Below are positions 57,534-64,000 of a DNA stretch of 64,000 bases, in pieces; the stretch's first letter is position 1; each line of letters opens with the position of its first letter. The notes beneath the pieces are model-generated. The model was not told the DNA's origin, did not search any database, and saw only the letters and a program-made list of their open reading frames with translations. The position numbers and the translations under genes are program-made. Source of the stretch: Nitrosospira multiformis (lineage in GTDB: Bacteria > Pseudomonadota > Gammaproteobacteria > Burkholderiales > Nitrosomonadaceae); NCBI RefSeq assembly GCF_900110185.1, contig NZ_FOCT01000002.1:124001-188000 (forward strand), given 5' to 3'.

Positions 57534-59170
57534 CGAAACCCATGATCACGCCCCTGACGCAAAGGCCTGCCTGGAAGGCACTGGAAGCGCACTACCAGAC
57601 GATCAAAGGCATGCATTTGCGTCAGCTCTTCGCTGACGACCCGAAGCGGGGTGAGCGATTTACGGCCGAGGCCGTCGGCCTGTACTTGGATTATTCGAAA
57701 AATCGCATCACTGATGAAACGCTTCATCTACTGGTGCAGCTTGCCGAAGAATGCGGCCTGCGCGAGCGCATTGAAGCTATGTTCAGGGGCGACGCCATCA
57801 ATATGACGGAGCAGCGTGCTGTACTCCACATTGCCTTGCGCGCGCCTCGTAATGAAAAAATCCTCGTCGACGGAAATGACGTTGTGCCCGGGGTGCATGA
57901 CGTGCTCGACCGTATGGCGGATTTCTCCGACAGGATACGTAGCGGGGACTGGCAGGGGCATACTGGCAAGCGAATTCGCAATATCATCAATATCGGTATC
58001 GGCGGCTCCGATCTGGGCCCGGTCATGGCGTATGAAGCGCTGCGCCACTACAGTCTGCACAATCTCAGCTTTCGTTTCATCTCCAATGTTGATGGCACAG
58101 ATTTCGTGGAGGCTACACGGGGTCTTGATCCCGAAGAAACCCTGTTCATTATCTGCTCCAAGACATTCACGACCCCAGAAACGCTGACCAATGCCCACAC
58201 CGCCCGGCGATGGATGCTGCGACAGATAAAGGATCTGGATGGGGTGCGCAAGCACTTCGTCGCTGTCTCCACCAATGCGGAGGAAGTAGCCAGATTCGGC
58301 ATCGATACCGCCAACATGTTCGAATTCTGGGACTGGGTAGGTGGACGCTATTCCATGGATTCCGCGATCGGGCTCTCGACCATGATTGCCATCGGCCCAG
58401 AGAATTTCCGTGAGATGCTCGCCGGCTTCCACGCAATGGATCAGCACTTCCATTCCGCTCCATTCGACAGGAATCTTCCCGTCCTGATGGGGTTGCTGTC
58501 ACTCTGGTATAACAATTTCTTTGGCGCGCAGACACTCGCCGTGCTGCCCTACGAGCAATATTTGAAGCGCTTTCCGGCTTACCTCCAGCAACTGACAATG
58601 GAGAGCAATGGAAAGCACATTACACTGGCTGGCTCCCAGGTTGACTATCAGACCTCACCTATCGTGTGGGGGGAACCCGGCACCAACGGACAACATTCGT
58701 TTTACCAGCTCATCCATCAGGGAACCCGATTGATTCCCTGTGATTTTATCGGCTTCTGCCAAACCCTGAACCCCTTAGGCGATCACCATGACCTCCTCAT
58801 GGCGAATCTGTTTGCCCAGACCGAGGCGCTTGCTTTCGGAAAAACGGAAGATGAAGTCAAAGCCGAAGGTGTCCCGGACTGGCTTTGCCCGCATCGCAGT
58901 TTTGAGGGTAATCGTCCCACCAATACAATACTTGCCGAGCGCCTCACACCCCACACCCTCGGTGCCCTTGTCGCTCTTTATGAGCAGAGTGTTTTTACGC
59001 AGGGAACAATCTGGCAGATCGATTCGTTCGATCAATGGGGTGTCGAACTCGGCAAAGTGCTCGCACGCTGCATCGGGCAGGAACTGGAGGATGAAAACGG
59101 CGAGCCACTAAAACATGATAGCTCAACCAATGCCCTGATACAGCGGTACAACAGGCTGAAACAAAAATAG
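57530..59170 (+). CDS. pgi: Glucose-6-phosphate isomerase
   Basis: A 546-residue cytoplasmic enzyme interconverting glucose-6-phosphate and fructose-6-phosphate. Signatures are [18 protein letters not shown], the [16 protein letters not shown] stretch and the MESNGKHI motif in the C-terminal half. It overlaps pssA by four bases, so the two are translationally coupled despite unrelated pathways. Length matches E. coli Pgi (549). A 221-base gap follows before tkt. Confidence 0.96.
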   Translation: MTKPMITPLTQRPAWKALEAHYQTIKGMHLRQLFADDPKRGERFTAEAVGLYLDYSKNRITDETLHLLVQLAEECGLRERIEAMFRGDAINMTEQRAVLHIALRAPRNEKILVDGNDVVPGVHDVLDRMADFSDRIRSGDWQGHTGKRIRNIINIGIGGSDLGPVMAYEALRHYSLHNLSFRFISNVDGTDFVEATRGLDPEETLFIICSKTFTTPETLTNAHTARRWMLRQIKDLDGVRKHFVAVSTNAEEVARFGIDTANMFEFWDWVGGRYSMDSAIGLSTMIAIGPENFREMLAGFHAMDQHFHSAPFDRNLPVLMGLLSLWYNNFFGAQTLAVLPYEQYLKRFPAYLQQLTMESNGKHITLAGSQVDYQTSPIVWGEPGTNGQHSFYQLIHQGTRLIPCDFIGFCQTLNPLGDHHDLLMANLFAQTEALAFGKTEDEVKAEGVPDWLCPHRSFEGNRPTNTILAERLTPHTLGALVALYEQSVFTQGTIWQIDSFDQWGVELGKVLARCIGQELEDENGEPLKHDSSTNALIQRYNRLKQK

Positions 59171-59391
59171 CTGTGAACATTGGCTCCTGTCGGGAGTCGA
59201 AAAGTATGGTTTTCTACCACTTCCCTTGCGCGTCGGCCTCCACTGCGACGGTCGGGGAAACCCGTAATATATTCGTATACTCGCACTTTATATATTGACG
59301 GGAGACGGAAAGCGCATTGCTCACAGCCCCATGGAATCCCATTAACGGATTTCTGTAATTCGCGTAAGGTTGCTTTTACGGGAGCACTCTC

Positions 59392-61515
59392 ATGAGCGAA
59401 CAGACCGATCTGGACCAAATCTGTATCAACACGCTTCGCAGCCTCTCCATCGACCAAGTGGAAAAAGCCCACTCCGGTCACCCCGGTACACCAATGGGCG
59501 CAGCTCCTACAGCCTTTTGTCTCTGGCAGCGCTTTCTGCGTTACGATCCGGATAACCCGGACTGGCCCAATCGCGACCGTTTCATACTTTCTGCCGGTCA
59601 CGCTTCAGCGCTGCTCTACAGCCTCCTCCATCTGACAGGAGTAAAGGGAACGAGTCCCTCTTACGAGGGTGAAGACCGGCTGGCGGTGACGATGGATGAC
59701 CTCAAGACATTTCGCCAGGCAGGCAGCCGTTGTACCGGCCACCCGGAATATGGATGGACTTCAGGAGTGGAAACGACGACGGGACCGCTGGGCCAGGGCA
59801 CCGGGGCCAGCGTCGGCATGGCTATAGCCGGGCGGTGGCTTGCGGACACTTACAACCGGCCCGATTTCGAATTGTTCAAGCACAACGTTTATGCCTTGTG
59901 CAGTGACGGCGACATGATGGAAGGCGTCAGCAGTGAGGCGGCATCCCTGGCAGGGCATCTCAAGCTTGGAAACCTGTGCTGGATATATGATGATAATCGC
60001 ATCACGATCGAAGGATCGACCGATCTCACCTTCACGGAAGACGTAGCCGCGCGGTTTTCCGCATACGGGTGGAGTGTCGCTCACGTGGATGATGCAAATG
60101 GGTTACCGCTCCTGGCGGGGGCTTACGAGACGTTCCTGCGCACCGATGATCGTCCCACCCTGATCATCGTGCATAGCCATATCGGTTATGGGGCGCCGCA
60201 CAAACATGACTCGCGGGAAGCGCATGGCGAACCGCTCGGGCCTGAAGAATCTCGCCTCGCCAAGGAATTCTATGGGTGCGACCCCGACAAGCAATTTTAT
60301 GTACCGGATGGAGTCCGGGAGTACTTCCAGACAGGGTTCGGTGAGCGCGGCAGAGCTGCACACGCCGCCTGGCGCACACAGTTTGATGCCTATCGGAAGC
60401 AATATCCGGATCTGGCGGAGCAGATCGACCGCATGCAGCAACGCGGCTTGCCGGCAGGTTGGGATAGCGAACTACCGACCTTCCCCGCAGACGAGAAAGG
60501 TATGGCCACCAGGGAGTCATCCGGCAAGGTACTGAATGCCATTGCCGGGAAAATTGCCTGGTTGCTGGGCGGAGCGGCCGATCTCGCGCCTTCCACAAAA
60601 ACGGAACTGAAAGGTGATTTCTACGGACAGTTTCAGCCGCCTGAACAGTACGAAAACGCCAAGGGTAACTACCGTGGGCGCAATTTTCACTTCGGCTTAC
60701 GCGAGCATGCCATGTGCGCCATTGCCAACGGAATGAGCCTATCGAAATTGCGTCCCTATGCAGCGAGCTTTCTCGTATTCAGCGACTACGGGCGAGCGGC
60801 GCTCCGCCTGAGCGCAATGATGGAGATTCCCATTATCTACGTCTGGACCCATGATTCCATCAGCCTGGGAGAGGACGGCCCCACCCATCAGCCCATCGCG
60901 CATCTGGCTTCCCTGCGGGCCACCCCCGGTCTAGTTGTTCTGCGGCCGGCGGATGCGAATGAAGTGGTGGAAGCGTGGCGGCTGATCATGCAACTCACTG
61001 ACCGGCCCGTTTGCCTGATACTGACGCGGCAGGCAGTGCCGACTCTCGACCGGACCCGTTATGCACCCGCAAGCGGCCTTGCTCGCGGCGCCTACGTATT
61101 GGCCGACGCCAAAGACGGCAGACCGGCCGTGCTGCTGCTGACGACTGGAAGCGAAGTCGCGCTTTGTATAGCTGCCCACGAACAGCTCAAGAAAGAAGGA
61201 ATATTATCACGCGTGATCAGCATGCCATCATGGGAAGTTTTCGAACATCAAGACCAGGAATATCGGGACGAAATTTTGCCCCCAGGGATATTGGCGCGCG
61301 TGGGGGTTGAGGAGGCGTCGGGCTTCGGATGGGAGCGCTATACAGGCGCAGGCGGCTGCATCATTGCCATGCATTGCTTCGGCCTATCCGCGCCGGCAAA
61401 AGTTGTTGCGCGACGCTTCGGATTCGAACCCGGACACATCGTCGCAGCGGCCAAGGAGCAGATTGCCCGGCACAATACGAAGAGTACGAAAAGCGAGAGC
61501 GAAAAAGCCTGCTGA
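59392..61515 (+). CDS. tkt: Transketolase
   Basis: A 707-residue thiamine-diphosphate enzyme moving two-carbon units in the pentose phosphate and Calvin cycles. The N-domain includes STLRSLSIDQVEKAHSGHPGTPMGAAP-like sequence (here TLRSLSIDQVEKAHSGHPG) and the cofactor motif CSDGDMMEGVSSEAASLAGHLKLGNLCWIYDDN. The middle domain has FGLREHAMCAIANGMSL and HDSISLGEDGPTHQPIAHL. It is about 40 residues longer than E. coli TktA, with a charged C-terminal tail. GGGAGCACTCTC precedes the ATG. In an autotroph it would serve carbon fixation, but no Calvin-cycle gene is adjacent. Confidence 0.95.
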   Translation: MSEQTDLDQICINTLRSLSIDQVEKAHSGHPGTPMGAAPTAFCLWQRFLRYDPDNPDWPNRDRFILSAGHASALLYSLLHLTGVKGTSPSYEGEDRLAVTMDDLKTFRQAGSRCTGHPEYGWTSGVETTTGPLGQGTGASVGMAIAGRWLADTYNRPDFELFKHNVYALCSDGDMMEGVSSEAASLAGHLKLGNLCWIYDDNRITIEGSTDLTFTEDVAARFSAYGWSVAHVDDANGLPLLAGAYETFLRTDDRPTLIIVHSHIGYGAPHKHDSREAHGEPLGPEESRLAKEFYGCDPDKQFYVPDGVREYFQTGFGERGRAAHAAWRTQFDAYRKQYPDLAEQIDRMQQRGLPAGWDSELPTFPADEKGMATRESSGKVLNAIAGKIAWLLGGAADLAPSTKTELKGDFYGQFQPPEQYENAKGNYRGRNFHFGLREHAMCAIANGMSLSKLRPYAASFLVFSDYGRAALRLSAMMEIPIIYVWTHDSISLGEDGPTHQPIAHLASLRATPGLVVLRPADANEVVEAWRLIMQLTDRPVCLILTRQAVPTLDRTRYAPASGLARGAYVLADAKDGRPAVLLLTTGSEVALCIAAHEQLKKEGILSRVISMPSWEVFEHQDQEYRDEILPPGILARVGVEEASGFGWERYTGAGGCIIAMHCFGLSAPAKVVARRFGFEPGHIVAAAKEQIARHNTKSTKSESEKAC

Positions 61516-61596
61516 GCTTCGCATGCTCGCGCTCCCGTCGGTGCCCGTTGCCAGTTCCCAGCGGGATGAGAAAAGTCTGCTGCTTAAAAAAACAAC

Positions 61597-63261
61597 ATGA
61601 AAATAAATCCTAACGCCGGAAAACCCGCCCAACCCGAGATGCTGGTGAATGTGCCCCGGCTTGTCACCGCCTATTATACCCGTATCCCCGACCCGAACCT
61701 GCCCGCCGAGCGCGTTGTGTTCGGAACTTCCGGACATCGTGGTTCGGCATTGGATGGTAGTTTCAATGAATGGCACATTCTCGCCATTACGCAAGCGATC
61801 TGCCAATACCGCAAACAACACGATATCAACGGTCCCCTGTTCCTCGGGGTCGATACTCATGCATTGTCGGAACCTGCCTATGCAAGCGCTCTGGAAGTGC
61901 TGGCCGCTAATGACGTGGAAGTCATGCTTGCCGCGAACGACGAGTATACGCCCACTCCCGCTGTTTCCCATGCCATACTGACTTACAACGAGGGCCGCAC
62001 GCATGGGCTGGCAGATGGCATTGTCATCACACCTTCCCACAACCCTCCTGAGAGCGGGGGTTTCAAATACAATCCGCCACATGGAGGACCGGCTGGAGTC
62101 GAGGTCACCTCCTGGATCGAATCCAGCTCCAACACCTTCCTCGAAAGGAATCTGGCAGATGTAAAGAGAATGTCTTTCGAGAAATCGTTGCGTGCGGATA
62201 CCACCCACCGGCACGACTTCCTCAACAGTTACGTTGCCGATCTGCAAAACGTTGTGGATACGAAAGCCCTATCCGATTCGAAGATCCACATGGGTGTTGA
62301 CCCGCTTGGCGGCGCGGGCGTTCACTACTGGAACGCAATCGCGGAGCGCTACAAGCTGAACATGACCGTGGTCAACAACCAGATAGATCCGACTTTCCGT
62401 TTTATGACCTTGGATTGGGACGGCAAAATCCGCATGGACCCCTCTTCCCCGTATGCGATGCGCGGCATGCTGAATATGAAAGATCGCTTCGACATTGCTT
62501 TCGCATGCGATACCGATCATGACCGGCATGGAATCGTTACCCGGAGCAGCGGCTTACTTCCTGCGGATCATTATCTTTCTGTTGCCGTCCACTACCTCTT
62601 CCAGTCCCGCCACGAGTGGACCTCGAATACCGCAGTTGGCAAAACGGTGGTAAGCAGCCAGATGATTGACCGTGTGACTGCCGCGCTCGATCGCAAGCTC
62701 TATGAAGTACCGGTCGGCTTCAAGTGGTTTGTGGAGGGTTTGGGCAACAGGTCACTTGGTTTTTGCGGAGAAGAAAGTGCGGGAGCCTCGTTCCTGCGCA
62801 TCAATGGCAAAACCTGGACAACCGATAAGGATGGCATCGTGGCAGCACTACTCTCCGGTGAAATACTGGCGCGCATGGAGCGCGATCCAGGCGAGATATA
62901 CAGCGGTTTTGAACGCGAATACGGGCGATCCGAGTTCCAACGGATCGACGCTCCGGCCACCCCCGAGCAGAAGAAAACTTTGAGCAGGCTGTCGCCGGAT
63001 CAGATAAGGCATACTGAAATAGCAGGCGAGGCAATTCACACTATTCTCACTTGCGCACCCGGCAACAATGCTTCCATCGGTGGTATCAAGGTCATCGCCG
63101 ATAACGGATGGTTTGCGGCGCGTCCTTCCGGCACGGAAGATATCTACAAAATTTATGCTGAAAGCTTTTTGGGAAAAGACCATCTGCATCGCATCGTGAC
63201 GGAAGCTCAAACAATCGTCGAGGAGGCATTCACAGGGACCCGCAAGGGCGACCCTGAATAA
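61597..63261 (+). CDS. pgm: Phosphoglucomutase (alpha-D-glucose specific)
   Basis: A 554-residue enzyme interconverting glucose-1-phosphate and glucose-6-phosphate, linking glycogen or nucleotide-sugar pools with central metabolism. The phosphoserine loop is VITPSHNPPESGGFKYNPPHGG and the metal loop ACDTDHDRHGIVT. The substrate loop is CGEESAGASFLR and the phosphate-binding end RPSGTEDIYKIYAESF. The length matches E. coli Pgm. It follows tkt by 81 bases and precedes zwf. Confidence 0.96.
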   Translation: MKINPNAGKPAQPEMLVNVPRLVTAYYTRIPDPNLPAERVVFGTSGHRGSALDGSFNEWHILAITQAICQYRKQHDINGPLFLGVDTHALSEPAYASALEVLAANDVEVMLAANDEYTPTPAVSHAILTYNEGRTHGLADGIVITPSHNPPESGGFKYNPPHGGPAGVEVTSWIESSSNTFLERNLADVKRMSFEKSLRADTTHRHDFLNSYVADLQNVVDTKALSDSKIHMGVDPLGGAGVHYWNAIAERYKLNMTVVNNQIDPTFRFMTLDWDGKIRMDPSSPYAMRGMLNMKDRFDIAFACDTDHDRHGIVTRSSGLLPADHYLSVAVHYLFQSRHEWTSNTAVGKTVVSSQMIDRVTAALDRKLYEVPVGFKWFVEGLGNRSLGFCGEESAGASFLRINGKTWTTDKDGIVAALLSGEILARMERDPGEIYSGFEREYGRSEFQRIDAPATPEQKKTLSRLSPDQIRHTEIAGEAIHTILTCAPGNNASIGGIKVIADNGWFAARPSGTEDIYKIYAESFLGKDHLHRIVTEAQTIVEEAFTGTRKGDPE

Positions 63262-63460
63262 GTCTTGCTTGATGCTCCGTCTTTTTCTTTTGGGTGGTAG
63301 AACGATTGCCCCATCGAATTTCTGGCGACTTTGCAGGGTATCCATGCCAAAAGTCGTTCAGCAAGTTAGAGTTTTTGTACCGGCATTCCCACTGTAGCCG
63401 GTCAATCGACAGCTCCGGAACAGACTTCGTCTTTTACTGCAGGAAGGGAGGAGTGACGAA

Positions 63461-64000
63461 TTGCAAAAAACCAATGACTACACCCAGCCATCCGATGCAC
63501 TGGTGCTGTTTGGAATAACGGGTGACCTCGCTTATAAAAAGATCTTTCCGGCACTGTACGCAATGATCAAAAAGGGCATGCTCAATGTGCCGCTGGTCGG
63601 GGTCGCCTCGACACCCTGGAACCTCGACCAACTCAAGGAACGAGCAACCCAATCCATCAGCGACTCCGGAAAGATCGATGACAAACCGGCGCTGGATCAC
63701 CTCTTTTCCTTGCTGCGATATGTGCGTGGAGACTACAACAACCTCGATACGTTCAAGGAACTCAAACAGACTCTGGGAGATGCACGTCATCCCGTGCACT
63801 ATCTCGCCATCCCCCCTCTTCTTTTTGAAAATGTCATAAGAGGTCTTGGTGCGCTCGATCTGGCCGCGGGGGCGCGCGTCATTGTGGAAAAACCTTTTGG
63901 ACGGGATCTTGAGTCAGCACGTGAACTGAACCGTATTGCACGCTCCGTATTCCCCGAGGAAGCGATATTTCGCATCGACCATTTTCTCGGGAAAGAGGCG
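63461..64000 (+). CDS. zwf: Glucose-6-phosphate 1-dehydrogenase, N-terminal part
   Basis: The first 180 codons of Zwf, cut by the right edge. The NADP-binding motif is ALVLFGITGDLAYKKIFPALY and the substrate motif RIDHFLGKEA closes the window. Zwf oxidises glucose-6-phosphate to start the oxidative pentose phosphate pathway. The start appears to be TTG 63461, because GGGAGGAG lies nine bases upstream and no ATG is in frame before the conserved core. The GTG at 63453 is in another frame. It continues the pgi-tkt-pgm-zwf sugar cluster. Confidence 0.92.
   Translation, partial: MQKTNDYTQPSDALVLFGITGDLAYKKIFPALYAMIKKGMLNVPLVGVASTPWNLDQLKERATQSISDSGKIDDKPALDHLFSLLRYVRGDYNNLDTFKELKQTLGDARHPVHYLAIPPLLFENVIRGLGALDLAAGARVIVEKPFGRDLESARELNRIARSVFPEEAIFRIDHFLGKEA

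Overview
The window looks like a chromosomal, mostly housekeeping stretch of a betaproteobacterium. The gene order infC-rpmI-rplT-pheS-pheT-ihfA-merR-tRNA-Pro, surE-pcm-nlpD-rpoS, ilvB-ilvH-ilvC-(pssA) and fur/bamE-dapB-carA-carB-greA, the 16S-Ile-Ala-23S-5S rRNA operon and a PEP-CTERM protein all fit this class. The protein sequences suggest Nitrosomonadaceae, perhaps Nitrosospira. That genus call is recognition, not proof: no ammonia-oxidation gene lies in the window.

Left part (1-7.4 kb, minus strand): start of proA, a spacer with palindromic elements, then holA, lptE, leuS, a DegQ-type protease and ttcA. From 7.5 to 14.4 kb (plus strand) is a sulfate-acquisition cluster: a YezD-like protein, an alginate-export-type outer-membrane barrel, the sulfate-binding protein, a catalytically degenerate EAL protein, then cysT, cysW and cysA. 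A small periplasmic cupredoxin (minus strand) separates it from the rRNA operon.

From 15.1 to 20.9 kb, on the minus strand, is one complete rRNA operon with its terminator, processing stems, boxA sites and two strong promoters. The two promoters lie in a 196-bp tandem duplication that also copied the 3' end of the upstream gene tyrS. Beyond lie tyrS, sodB, a FadL-type porin, a group III truncated haemoglobin, and the rpoS stress-sigma operon.

From 29 to 43.7 kb (minus strand) is a translation-centred run (tRNA-Pro, merR-like, ihfA, pheT, pheS, rplT, rpmI, infC, thrS), then pstS, glmM, folP, ftsH and rlmE. The infC start appears to be the rare codon ATA. From 43.7 to 51.7 kb are yhbY, greA, carB, carA, dapB, bamE and fur.

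The right end (52-64 kb, plus strand) carries branched-chain amino-acid synthesis (ilvB, ilvH, ilvC), an interruption made of a frameshifted PEP-CTERM gene and an IS3-type transposase remnant, then pssA and a sugar-phosphate cluster (pgi, tkt, pgm, start of zwf). I saw no CRISPR array, prophage or intact insertion sequence. The most unusual items are the duplicated rRNA promoter/tyrS tail, the degenerate EAL protein inside the sulfate ABC operon, and the decayed insert between ilvC and pssA.
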